A stretch of 64,000 bases of DNA from Streptomyces sp. NRRL WC-3618 (lineage in GTDB: Bacteria; Actinomycetota; Actinomycetes; Streptomycetales; Streptomycetaceae): positions 1 through 64,000 of the forward strand of contig NZ_LGDW01000051.1 of assembly GCF_001280005.1 (NCBI RefSeq). The letters run 5' to 3'. Shown here piece after piece: positions 19,642-28,727 of the stretch. The stretch's first letter is position 1, and each line of letters starts with the position of its first letter. The translations under genes were made by a program, and so were the position numbers. The notes beneath the pieces are model-generated. The model ran no database searches, had not been told where the DNA came from, and worked only from the letters and a program-made list of their open reading frames with translations.

Positions 19642-22437
19642 GTGGAGGAATATGCGGGGCGGGTGCTCGCCGACCGCTATCGCCTGCCCCTGCCGCCGGC
19701 CGATGAGTTCGAACCCTCCGAGATCCGGGCCTTCGACACCTACAGCGGGCAGGAAGTCCTGGTCAGGCAGGTGCCGTTGCCCGAGGTCGTCGAGGCCGAG
19801 GTGCTCGACGCGGACGGGTTGCCGGACGGGTTCGTGGCACGGGACGGCCGGGCGCGAGGCGCTGCCGCGCGGTCCGCGGCCACTCGCCGACCCAGCGACC
19901 CGGCCGTACGACGGGCCATAGAGGCCGCGCAGGCCGCCGCCTCCATCCCTGATCACCCACGGCTCGACCAGGTGTTCGACGTGTTCGCGCAGGGGGGCTC
20001 GCTGTGGATAGTGAGTGAACTGGTGCCGGCCCGGTCACTGGGGTCACTGCTCGCTGAGAAGCCGCTGACGCCGTACCGCGCGGCCGAGGTGGCCGCCGAC
20101 GTCCTCATGGCCCTGAGGGTGCTGCACGCCCACGGCTGGGTGCATCGCAACATCACCGAGCGCACGGTGCTCGTCTGTGACGACGGGCGGGTGATGCTCA
20201 CGGGGCTGGCGGCCGGGGCCGCGGAAGAGGCCCTGTGCGGGTACGACCCGGTGCCCGGCCGGGACGCGCCGGGGGCGCCGGAGGACGCGAAGGGCGTCGG
20301 GGACGTGAGCACGGCGGTCGGTGGTCCCGTCGGGGGCGGTGCGGGGCATTCCGGTGGAAGCGGGGGCTACGGGGTTGCCGGGGGTACGTTCGCCGGGGAT
20401 GCCGAGGCTGCCCGGCGGGCCGCCATCGAGGCGCGTACCGGGGCGGGTTCGGCCGACGGCCGTGGGTTCTCACCGGCTTCGTCGGCGGGTGCGCCGGGCG
20501 GGGCGAGGCCGCAGGGCTTGACCGCTGGTGCGGTCGGCGGGGATGCCGCGACGGACCCCGAGGCTGCCCGGCGGGCCGCCATCGAGGCGCGGGCCGGTGG
20601 TGGGGTGCCCGGGGCGGGCGCCGACGGAAGCAACGGAGAGGCCGCCGGGGGTGAGCGGCGGGCGTTGGAGACCGGCGGGGACATCCGGGCGGCGCGGGCC
20701 GGGGCGATCGCCGCGTATCGGGCGGGCGCACGGGCCGCGGCCCGGGTCCAGGAGGCCCAGCAGAGCGAGCGCGCGGCGCTGCCCGGCGCCCGGCCTTCGC
20801 TCGAGGCGGCCGGCGACACCGGCGGCGGTGCGTACGGCACCGGTGTGGAGCGGGCTCCGGCCACGCCGCCTCCGGGGCAGATCGCCGACCCCTACGGCGT
20901 ACGGACGACGACTGCCTGGCACGGCGGCGCCGGTACTGCGGCGGGGGGCGCCGGGCAGGCGCGTGCTCTGCCGGCCGCAGGAAGCGGCGCCGTGCCGAGC
21001 AGGGTCGCCGACAGCGTTCCGCAGCAGCCCAGCCCACTCACGCACGGCCGGCCCCAGGGCCAGTCACCGTCGGCCGACCGCGTCCCCGGCCGGTCGGCGG
21101 GTCGCTGGGGTGACACGCCTGTCGCCGATGCGCCCAGGCGGGGGCCCGCCACCGCGCTGGCCGCCGAGCGGGCGCGGCAGGCCCGGATGGCTGTCGTCGG
21201 GGCGGTGACCGAGCGTTGGGCGCCCGAGCAGGCCGGTCCCGTGCATGAGAACTGGCAGCTGGCGCCGCCCATCGGCCCCGCGACCGACCTGTGGGCGCTC
21301 GGCGCGCTGCTCTTCAGGGCCGTACAGGGTCATGCGCCCTACCCCGAGGAGTCGACCGCCGAGCTGGTGCAGCTGGTGTGTGCCGAGCCGCCCGCCTTCG
21401 CGGAGGAGTGCGGTCCGCTCCGGCCCGTCGTGGAGTCGCTGCTGCGTCAGGACCCCACGGAGCGGCTCGACTTCGAGGAGCTGAACGGCTGGCTGCGCTC
21501 CCTCGTCCGGTCGGCGCCGGAGCCGGAGGCCGGTGCGCATCTCGTCGCCGCGCCGCCCACTGATCCGCGCCGGCTGCCGATCGTGCGGCGCCGGGGCGAG
21601 CTGGTGCGCAGGCGCCGGGCAAGCCTGCCCGCGACCGGTCCGCACGGCCGGCACAAGCGGGGCAGACAGGAGAAGCAGGCGCCGCGAAAACTGGGCCGCA
21701 ACCTGCTCCTGCTGGTACTGCTGGCGCTGGCCGCGGCGATCGCGTACGCCATGTTCTTCATGCCGAAGGCCAAGGACGCAGCGCAGGACGGGCAGCGGAC
21801 CGGTTCCGGCGGGGCGGTGACGGCCACGCCGGAGCAGTCCCCCGGCAACCCGGACGCGAGCAGTGAACCCCGGCCCGAGCAGACGTCGCCCGGCGGAGGG
21901 AAGGGCAACAGCGCTTCCCCGTCGGCCGGTCCTACCGGTTCGGCCGGTTCATCCGATGGGCAGGCGACCAACGGGTCCCATGCCGCCGCCGGTTTCACCG
22001 TGCGCAAGGACCCCGCGGGATTCCGGATCGCCGTCGCGGACGGCTGGGACCGGACGGGGAAGAACGGTCGCGGCCAAGTCGTCTACTCGCACGGCGCGTT
22101 CCAGCTCATCGTCGTACCGGGCCGTGACACGACAAAGGCGGCGGGCGCCGATCCGATGGCGTATCAGCGGGAGCGGGAGTACGAGTTGCAGCCGTTCCGC
22201 GACTCGACCTGGGCCACGTCCAGTGGGATGCGGACCATCGAGGTGGGCGGGCGGACCATGGCCGAGGGGCAGTTCACCTGGCAGAACAGCTCCGGCAGTG
22301 AGGTGTTCGTGCGCAATCTCGCGATCATCGTCGACGGGCGGTATCACGTGGTCCAGGTGCGCGGACCGGAGGCCGAGCTGGACGAGGTGACGCGCCTGTA
22401 CGAACAGGCAACGGCCACCTACCAGTTCACCGGCTGA
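19642..22437 (+). CDS. Membrane pseudokinase with a long intradomain insertion (B)
   Basis: 931 aa from a GTG at 19642 after GGGGAGG; an upstream TTG at 19612 is less likely. The fold is recognisable (ADRYRLPL, AAEVAADVLMALRVLHAHGWVHRN, then ATDLWALGALLFRAVQGHAPYPE). The chemistry is gone: no Gly-rich loop, VRQ instead of AVK, HRN instead of HRD, and LTGLA where DFG belongs. About 350 Ala/Gly-rich residues interrupt the domain after the DFG position, with repeats of EAARRAAIEAR. A membrane helix (about 686-709) and an extracytoplasmic domain similar to those of the neighbouring kinases follow. It is probably a regulatory partner of kinases A, C or D. Confidence 0.85.
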   Translation: MEEYAGRVLADRYRLPLPPADEFEPSEIRAFDTYSGQEVLVRQVPLPEVVEAEVLDADGLPDGFVARDGRARGAAARSAATRRPSDPAVRRAIEAAQAAASIPDHPRLDQVFDVFAQGGSLWIVSELVPARSLGSLLAEKPLTPYRAAEVAADVLMALRVLHAHGWVHRNITERTVLVCDDGRVMLTGLAAGAAEEALCGYDPVPGRDAPGAPEDAKGVGDVSTAVGGPVGGGAGHSGGSGGYGVAGGTFAGDAEAARRAAIEARTGAGSADGRGFSPASSAGAPGGARPQGLTAGAVGGDAATDPEAARRAAIEARAGGGVPGAGADGSNGEAAGGERRALETGGDIRAARAGAIAAYRAGARAAARVQEAQQSERAALPGARPSLEAAGDTGGGAYGTGVERAPATPPPGQIADPYGVRTTTAWHGGAGTAAGGAGQARALPAAGSGAVPSRVADSVPQQPSPLTHGRPQGQSPSADRVPGRSAGRWGDTPVADAPRRGPATALAAERARQARMAVVGAVTERWAPEQAGPVHENWQLAPPIGPATDLWALGALLFRAVQGHAPYPEESTAELVQLVCAEPPAFAEECGPLRPVVESLLRQDPTERLDFEELNGWLRSLVRSAPEPEAGAHLVAAPPTDPRRLPIVRRRGELVRRRRASLPATGPHGRHKRGRQEKQAPRKLGRNLLLLVLLALAAAIAYAMFFMPKAKDAAQDGQRTGSGGAVTATPEQSPGNPDASSEPRPEQTSPGGGKGNSASPSAGPTGSAGSSDGQATNGSHAAAGFTVRKDPAGFRIAVADGWDRTGKNGRGQVVYSHGAFQLIVVPGRDTTKAAGADPMAYQREREYELQPFRDSTWATSSGMRTIEVGGRTMAEGQFTWQNSSGSEVFVRNLAIIVDGRYHVVQVRGPEAELDEVTRLYEQATATYQFTG

Positions 22438-22558
22438 CAGGGAGGGTCCTGTCCGGCGGGCGGAACCGTCACAGTGCTGTCCCCGTACGGCCCCCTGCGG
22501 TTCCCTCGGTCGAGGGCGCTCTTTAGGCTTGCCCCTGTCAAAACCATTGCGGGGAAAC

Positions 22559-24214
22559 GTGAATCAGATGCAGGGCCTGCTCCTCGCGGGCCGCTACCGG
22601 CTCGTCGACGTCATCGGCAGCGGTGGCATGGGGCGGGTGTGGCGTGCGCACGATGAGTTGCTGCACCGGGCCGTCGCCATCAAGGAATTGACGGCCGCGC
22701 TGTATGTGTCGGAGAGCGAACAGGCCGTTCTGCTCGCCCGGACCCGCGCCGAGGCGCGCGCGGCGGCGCGGATCAACCATTCCGCCGTCGTCACCTTGCA
22801 CGACGTACTCGACCACGACGGCCGGCCGTGGATCGTGATGGAGCTCGTCGAGGGCAACTCGCTGGCCGACCAGGTCAAGGACGTCGGTCGGGTCGAGCCG
22901 CGCGAGGCGGCCAGGATCGGCCTCTGGGTGCTGCGCGCGCTGACCGCCGCCCATTCCGCCGGCGTCCTCCACCGGGACGTCAAACCCGGCAATGTCCTCC
23001 TCTCCCACGACGGCCGCGTCCTGCTCACCGACTTCGGCATCGCGCAGGTCGAAGGGGACACGACCATCACCCGTACGGGAGAGATCGTCGGGTCGGTCGA
23101 CTACCTCGCCCCGGAACGGCTGCGCGGCGAGGACCCGGGACCGTCCTCCGACCTGTGGGCGCTCGGCGCCACCCTGTACACGGCCGTCGAGGGCCGCTCC
23201 CCGTTCCGCCGCACCTCCCCGCTGACCACGATGCAGGCGGTCGTCGAGGACGAGCCCGCCGAGCCGCAGCACGCCGGTCCGCTCGCGCCCGTCATCACGG
23301 CCCTGCTCCTCAAGGATCCCGCCGTACGGCCCACAGCGGCCGAGGCCGAGCAGATGCTCGCGGAGGCGGCGGAGGGGCGACGGCCCCGCGTGGCCCAGCA
23401 GTACGTGCCGACGCTGCACGCCGGGGCGGTGCGGACGCCGGGGGAGGGCGAGGTCGGGACGTTCCGGATAGGCGGGGCGGCAGTCGGCTCGCCCACGCCG
23501 CAGCAGGGGACCGCCGTCGCTTCCGCCGCCCCGGGCAGGCCGTCTCGCCGGGGTCGTACGGTCGCCCTCGTGGTCGCGCTCGTCGTGCTGGTCGGCGGCG
23601 GTGTGGCGCTCGCGCTGCACCCGTGGAACACGGGGACGCGCAAGGCCGGTTCGGCTGCCTCGGCCGCTCCGTCCGGTACGCCGTCCACCACCCCTTCCGG
23701 CTCTGGCCCGGCCTCCGCCGGTGCGGGCGGGCAGGCCTCCGCCGTGCCGGGCGCCGTGCCGAAGGGCTGGGAGCGAGTAAACGATCCGGCCGGATTCAGC
23801 CTCACGCTCCCCAAGGGGTGGACGCGGACCGTGGACAACGGGCAGATCGACTACTCGCCCGACGGCGGCGAGCATTTCCTGCGGATCGCCATCGACGAGG
23901 ACACGGACTTCGACGACCCCTACCTCCACCAACTCGACCTGGAACAGCAGCTCAAGCGGCTCAGCGAGTACAAGAGGGTGAGCCTGGGGGCGAATGTCTA
24001 CCGCGACCGCAAGGGTTCCCTCTGGGACTTCACCTGGACGGCGCTCCCGAAGGACTCGCCCTTCCCGGGGCCTCGGCGGGCCATCGAGCAGGCGTATCTC
24101 GGCCGTGACGGAGCCGAGTACGTGCTCTACATGTCCGCTCCGGCGGCCGACTGGGTGACCGCGCGTGACCAGTTCACGGCGGTGCTACGAGGATGGCGCC
24201 CCACCTCCGGCTGA
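22559..24214 (+). CDS. Membrane Ser/Thr protein kinase C of the island
   Basis: 551 aa from a GTG at 22559 just after GGGGAAAC; an ATG at 22568 is the alternative. Complete kinase core: IGSGGMGRVW, AIKELT, HRDVKPGNVLL, DFGIAQ, PERL and DLWALG. Kinase domain about residues 9-280, membrane helix about 334-356 (TVALVVALVVLVGGG), then an Ala/Ser/Pro linker and an extracytoplasmic domain starting NDPAGFSLTLPKGWTR. A TAGGCT -10-like box at 22524-22529 suggests its own promoter. It stands 121 bp after the pseudokinase gene. Confidence 0.92.
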   Translation: MNQMQGLLLAGRYRLVDVIGSGGMGRVWRAHDELLHRAVAIKELTAALYVSESEQAVLLARTRAEARAAARINHSAVVTLHDVLDHDGRPWIVMELVEGNSLADQVKDVGRVEPREAARIGLWVLRALTAAHSAGVLHRDVKPGNVLLSHDGRVLLTDFGIAQVEGDTTITRTGEIVGSVDYLAPERLRGEDPGPSSDLWALGATLYTAVEGRSPFRRTSPLTTMQAVVEDEPAEPQHAGPLAPVITALLLKDPAVRPTAAEAEQMLAEAAEGRRPRVAQQYVPTLHAGAVRTPGEGEVGTFRIGGAAVGSPTPQQGTAVASAAPGRPSRRGRTVALVVALVVLVGGGVALALHPWNTGTRKAGSAASAAPSGTPSTTPSGSGPASAGAGGQASAVPGAVPKGWERVNDPAGFSLTLPKGWTRTVDNGQIDYSPDGGEHFLRIAIDEDTDFDDPYLHQLDLEQQLKRLSEYKRVSLGANVYRDRKGSLWDFTWTALPKDSPFPGPRRAIEQAYLGRDGAEYVLYMSAPAADWVTARDQFTAVLRGWRPTSG

Positions 24215-24356
24215 CCGCACACGGGGCCTGCGCCCTGTCGTTTGGATCATCTCGGCGTCCGAAGGACAGGGCCCGACGGGCCTGATACGGCGGTTGTCGG
24301 TCATCCGGTGCCGGCCGTCCCGGAGTCCCGTCCTCCGGTGCGGCATGATGAGGCGC

Positions 24357-26036
24357 ATGGGGACCGAGGGGGACAGCTTCCGTGTGATCGCCGGGCGGTA
24401 CCGCCTGGAGGCGAGGGTCGGCCGGGGCGGCATGGGTGTCGTCTGGCGGGCCACCGACCAGCTGCTCGAACGGCGGGTCGCGGTCAAGGAGCTGACGCAG
24501 GACACCTCCCTCTCCACCGACGAGGCCCGGCTACGGCGGGACCGCACCCTGCGTGAGGCGCGCGCGGTCGCCCAGCTGAGCCACCCGCACATCATCGTCG
24601 TGCACGATGTTGTCGAGGACGACGAACGCCCGTACATCGTCATGGAGTTGATCGACGGCGGCTCGCTCGCCGACCGCATCTCCCAGCACGGCCCCGTCGA
24701 CGCCGACGAGGCCGCCCGGATCGGCATCGCCCTGCTGGGCGCCCTCGGCACGGCCCATGCCGCCGGGGTGCTGCACCGGGACATCAAGCCCGCGAACGTG
24801 CTTCTCGAGGACGGCACCGACCGGATCGTCCTCACCGACTTCGGTATCGCCCAGGTCGCGGGCGCGACCACGCTCACCGAGACCGGCTCCTTCGTCGGCT
24901 CGCCCGAGTACACCGCGCCCGAACGGATGGCCGGTGTCAGAACGGGCCCGGAGTCCGACCTGTGGTCGCTGGGCGCGCTCCTCTGTACGGCACTGAGCGG
25001 CGAATCGCCGTTCCGGCGCGACTCGTTGGGCGGCATCCTGCACGCCGTCGTGATGGACGAGGTACGGCCACCGGCACAGGCCGCGCCGCTCCTGCCCGTC
25101 GTACGGGGGCTCCTCGAACGCGATCCGGAGCGGCGCCTCGACGCGGCGGAGGCGGAGCGGATGCTGCGGGCGTTCCGGGCGACCGGGCGGACACCGAAGC
25201 TGACGGCCGGGCACACTCCGGGCCGGCAGCAGACCCACACCCAGCGGCGAGCGGAATCCGGCGGCCGGGAGGCGACGCCGACGACGTTTCGGCGTACCGC
25301 CACGTCCCGTACGGCTGCCGTGGGCGCGCCGGACCGGTCGTCGCGGCCCTCGGGGCGCAGCGTGCTCGTCGGCGCGGTGCTGGTCGCGGCGCTGGCCGGG
25401 GCGGGGGTGTCGGCGGCGGCGCTGCTGATGCACCCGGGGGACGACGGAGGCCGTAGGCCGCAGAGCACGGCGACAGCGACAGCCACGGTGTCGGGGAAGA
25501 GCACCGCGACCGCGACCGCAACGGCAACCGCGTCCGGGACGGCAACGGCGTCGGTGCCCAGTGCCGCCGGACCTTCCCGTTCTTCCCGGACCGCTCCCTC
25601 CGGCTACCGCCTCGCCCACGACCCGCGCGGCTTCTCGCTCGCCGTTCCGGACGGGTTCACGCGCACCGAGCAGAAGGAGCGCGTCTTCTATCTGTCGTCG
25701 GGGGAGACCTTCCGGCTCGGCGTCAAGGTCATCGACCCCCAACCCGGCGGCCCGCTCGCGGTGATGGAGCGGGCCGACGCCAACGGGGCCTCCTCGAACC
25801 CGGGTTACCGCGACGGGCGGGTCACCGAGACGGTCCACGCCCAACAGGCCGCCGCGCTCTGGGAGTTCACCTGGGACGGCTTCAGCGCGGCGGAGGGGCC
25901 ACGGCACACGTACGACCTGTGCTGGGAGGAGGGCGGGCGGATGTACGACGTATGGGTGTCGGCGCCCGTCGGCAAGGTGCGGGAGGCGAAGGAGTACTTC
26001 GACGTTGCCCTGGACACCTTCGTCGCCGGTGGGTGA
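24357..26036 (+). CDS. Membrane Ser/Thr protein kinase D of the island
   Basis: 559 aa from the ATG at 24357; in-frame ATGs at 24345 and 24348 are alternatives and the ribosome site is weak for all. Kinase core: VGRGGMGVVW, AVKELT, HRDIKPANVLL, DFGIAQ, PERM and DLWSLG. Membrane helix about residues 335-358, a Thr/Ala-rich linker (ATATATVSG), then a C-terminal domain starting HDPRGFSLAVPDGFTR, similar in layout to those of genes B and C. No PASTA or other named sensor domain is seen. Confidence 0.92.
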   Translation: MGTEGDSFRVIAGRYRLEARVGRGGMGVVWRATDQLLERRVAVKELTQDTSLSTDEARLRRDRTLREARAVAQLSHPHIIVVHDVVEDDERPYIVMELIDGGSLADRISQHGPVDADEAARIGIALLGALGTAHAAGVLHRDIKPANVLLEDGTDRIVLTDFGIAQVAGATTLTETGSFVGSPEYTAPERMAGVRTGPESDLWSLGALLCTALSGESPFRRDSLGGILHAVVMDEVRPPAQAAPLLPVVRGLLERDPERRLDAAEAERMLRAFRATGRTPKLTAGHTPGRQQTHTQRRAESGGREATPTTFRRTATSRTAAVGAPDRSSRPSGRSVLVGAVLVAALAGAGVSAAALLMHPGDDGGRRPQSTATATATVSGKSTATATATATASGTATASVPSAAGPSRSSRTAPSGYRLAHDPRGFSLAVPDGFTRTEQKERVFYLSSGETFRLGVKVIDPQPGGPLAVMERADANGASSNPGYRDGRVTETVHAQQAAALWEFTWDGFSAAEGPRHTYDLCWEEGGRMYDVWVSAPVGKVREAKEYFDVALDTFVAGG

Positions 26037-26061
26037 CCGGAAGGCGAGGGAGGCGGCCAGG

Positions 26062-27012
26062 TCAGAGGCGGAATGCCGCTCTGAGGAGCCCCGCCTTCCC
26101 GGTCCTGCCCACCCGCAGGGCGAACCCGCCGCCGGGACGGGCGACCGGCTTCGCGTGCCAGAGTCCGCTCCGCCGCCACCACGTGACCGTGCCCAGCCCC
26201 TTCGACGGCTGCGGCAGGGGCAACACTCGCTCCCCGAGCCGTAGTTCACCGCTCCACACGCCCGGTCCCAGCTCGGCGAAAGGCACCCGCACGGTGAACT
26301 GCTCGCCGTGCGGCGGCCGTACAGCGGTGAGGACCACCGTGGCACCTGGCTCCGCCGCGTTGCTCAGGTGCACGGTCAGCGCCCCGCGCGGATACGCGCC
26401 GAGTGTGCAGCGGCCGGTGATCAGCAGCTCGGTGGGCCGGCTCGCGTGCCAGCGGATGTCCCCGAACGCGATCCGCTTCAGCACCGGGTGCTTCCGCTCG
26501 CCGAGGTCGATCGTGTAGTTGCCGTACGGAACCGTCGTGTAGAGGGCGACGGCACGCCTGCCGCGTACGGTCTCCGTGATCCGTACGTCGGGACGGCCGG
26601 GGAGCCGGGCGGCCCGGCTGCTGCCTATGCGCACCTCGCGGGTGAGCCCCTGGGCGCCGAGGGCGAGGGAGATGTCCCACAGCCCGTCGTCGAGGGGCGC
26701 TCCGTCGGCGACGGTGTCGATGTCGATGTCCGCCTCGAACCCGGCCTTCTCGGCGCCGACGGACGGGGACGCGGCGGGTGTGACGGGTGTGACGGGTAGT
26801 CGGTACTCCGTTCCCGACTCCCGCTCGCGCAGGACGAGTTCGGTGGTGGCGTCGGCTGTCCGCGCCGGGTGCAGATACGCGTACCCGGCCAACCGCACCC
26901 GGGTGCCGCGCAGTTCGGCCCGCGAGACGTGGTGGCGTATCTCTGGCTCAGCCGACTGCGCTGACTCCGCCGATTCCCGCTCCTTTGGGGAATCCGTTTC
27001 GGGCACGGTCAT
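26062..27012 (-). CDS. Beta-rich protein of unknown function in the kinase island
   Basis: 316 aa from the ATG at 27012 (a GTG at 27018 is possible). I do not recognise a named family with certainty. The protein is soluble, with an acidic N-terminus and then repeated beta-strand-like segments (RVRLAGYAYLHPA, TTELVLRERESG, DGLWDISLALGA, AVALYTTVPYGNYTIDLGE). Similar modules occur, as far as I know, attached to Streptomyces glycosyltransferase or teichoic-acid type proteins, so carbohydrate binding is a weak guess. It is the only gene in the island on the minus strand, convergent with kinase D and divergent from the lipid kinase. Confidence 0.6.
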   Translation of the reverse strand: MTVPETDSPKERESAESAQSAEPEIRHHVSRAELRGTRVRLAGYAYLHPARTADATTELVLRERESGTEYRLPVTPVTPAASPSVGAEKAGFEADIDIDTVADGAPLDDGLWDISLALGAQGLTREVRIGSSRAARLPGRPDVRITETVRGRRAVALYTTVPYGNYTIDLGERKHPVLKRIAFGDIRWHASRPTELLITGRCTLGAYPRGALTVHLSNAAEPGATVVLTAVRPPHGEQFTVRVPFAELGPGVWSGELRLGERVLPLPQPSKGLGTVTWWRRSGLWHAKPVARPGGGFALRVGRTGKAGLLRAAFRL

Positions 27013-27233
27013 CGTCACGTTCTCCAAACAGTGCGAAGGGTGAAAAGCGAATGTACGCGCCGTTATCGGGTATGCGTGCCGACTGGATCGTGAAGATACC
27101 GTGGCCCAATGGTGCCTTCAAGGTGAGTACGCAGTGATCATCCAGCTCAGGGGAGTGAGTCGGATCACCGTTTGAATGCCCGCTTTGTCCCGTCCGTGCA
27201 CGGGCTGATGACGAACTCTGCTAAAACGTCGAC

Positions 27234-28727
27234 ATGGACATGGGGAGCGGCTTGGGTATCGAGCTGTTCGGGCGTGCGCACGCCCGGCAGCGCTGGGCGG
27301 CGCGCGGTGCGCTCGGAGCCGCCGGGCTGGCCGTGCTGGTGCCGATCGGGTCCGCCGGCCTGGGCAGTCTGCTGCTCGCGGCGGTCAGCGTGGGCGGGGC
27401 CGTGCTCACCGCCGCCGGCCTGTGGTGGGCCCTCGCCCGGCGCGGCTTCGTGCGGTGGTTGGGGGCACTGCTCGCCGTCGCCAGCCCCGTCGGCGTCGTC
27501 GCGGTCTTCGCCGCCGTCAAGCAGCTGGGCCCGGCGATCGCCTCCCTCGCCCTGTGGGGCGCCGCCGTGTGGGCCGGGAAATTCGCGCTGAGCAGCACCA
27601 GGTCCCATGTCGCGCCGGTCCGCGAGTACGAGACGCCCGCGCCCGTCCGGCCCTTCCTCCTCATGAACCCGCACTCGGGCGGCGGGAAGGTCGAGCGTTT
27701 CGGGCTGCGCGAGAAGGCGGAGCGGCTCGGCGCCCGCGTCCATCTCATCGACCCCGGCAAACCCGAACCCGAGGACGTCGTCGCCCTGGCCCGGGAAGCG
27801 GTCGCGGCGGGCGCGGATCTGCTCGGCGTGGCCGGCGGCGACGGCACCCAGGCCCTCGTCGCGGGCGTCGCCGCCGAACACGGCCTGCCCTTCCTGGTCG
27901 TGTCCGCCGGTACCCGCAACCACTTCGCCATGGACCTCGGTCTCGACCGGGACGACCCGGCGACCTGCCTCGACGCCCTCACGGACACGGGCGGGGTCGA
28001 GGTGAAGGTGGACCTGGGCTTCCTCGACAGCGGCGCCGGCGAAACGGACGGCGGCGCTACGGCGGACAGCCGCCCCTTCGTCAACAACGCCTCCTTCGGC
28101 GCGTACGCCTCGATCGTGCAGAGCCCCGCCTACCGCGACGACAAGGTCGGCACCACCCTGGAGCTGCTGCCCGAGCTGCTCACCTTCGAGCGCGGCGCGA
28201 CGCTGACCGCCCACGCCTACCCGCAGGAGCGCAAACGGTCCGGGGAGACGGTCATCCAGGCGCCGCAGGCCGTGCTGGTCAGCAACAACCGCTACCGCAT
28301 GGACGACTTCGTCGGCCTCGGCCGCCGTGAGCGCCTGGACGCCGGTGTCCTCGGGGTGCTCGCCATCAAGGTCGAGGACGCCGCCCAGGCCGCCGAACTG
28401 CTCCTCGGCCGGTACGCCACCGGCCTGACCCTGGCCACCGCCCGCGAGGTCGTCGTCGACGCCGACCTGCCCGAGATCGAGGTCGGTCTCGACGGTGAGG
28501 CCCTCGTCCTGCGCACCCCCGTCCGCTGCCGCGTCGAACCGGGCGCCCTGCGCGTCCGCGTCCCCCGCCACCGGCCCGGGGTGCCCGCCCCGACGCCCCC
28601 CATGGACTGGCGGCGGCTGCGCAAGCTGGCGGCGATGGTGGGCCGTACGGCGCTGCCCAGCCGTACGACGGAAGCGCTGAACCGGCGTCGACAGGCGTCG
28701 GACCCGCAGGGTAGGGATGGGGCATGA
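27234..28727 (+). CDS. Diacylglycerol/lipid kinase-like membrane protein
   Basis: 497 aa. Residues 1-120 form several hydrophobic helices. From about residue 140 comes the DAGK catalytic domain: LLMNPHSGGGKVERF, GVAGGDGTQALVAGVA (the GGDGT nucleotide motif), VVSAGTRNHFAMDLGLD, FVNNASFGAYASIV, and the C-terminal lobe VDADLPEIEVGLDGEAL. It probably phosphorylates a lipid such as diacylglycerol at the membrane. No ribosome site is visible before the ATG and a TAAAAC box lies about 18 bp upstream, so the mRNA may be leaderless. Its stop overlaps the start of kinase E (ATGA), so the two are cotranslated. Confidence 0.85.
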   Translation: MDMGSGLGIELFGRAHARQRWAARGALGAAGLAVLVPIGSAGLGSLLLAAVSVGGAVLTAAGLWWALARRGFVRWLGALLAVASPVGVVAVFAAVKQLGPAIASLALWGAAVWAGKFALSSTRSHVAPVREYETPAPVRPFLLMNPHSGGGKVERFGLREKAERLGARVHLIDPGKPEPEDVVALAREAVAAGADLLGVAGGDGTQALVAGVAAEHGLPFLVVSAGTRNHFAMDLGLDRDDPATCLDALTDTGGVEVKVDLGFLDSGAGETDGGATADSRPFVNNASFGAYASIVQSPAYRDDKVGTTLELLPELLTFERGATLTAHAYPQERKRSGETVIQAPQAVLVSNNRYRMDDFVGLGRRERLDAGVLGVLAIKVEDAAQAAELLLGRYATGLTLATAREVVVDADLPEIEVGLDGEALVLRTPVRCRVEPGALRVRVPRHRPGVPAPTPPMDWRRLRKLAAMVGRTALPSRTTEALNRRRQASDPQGRDGA

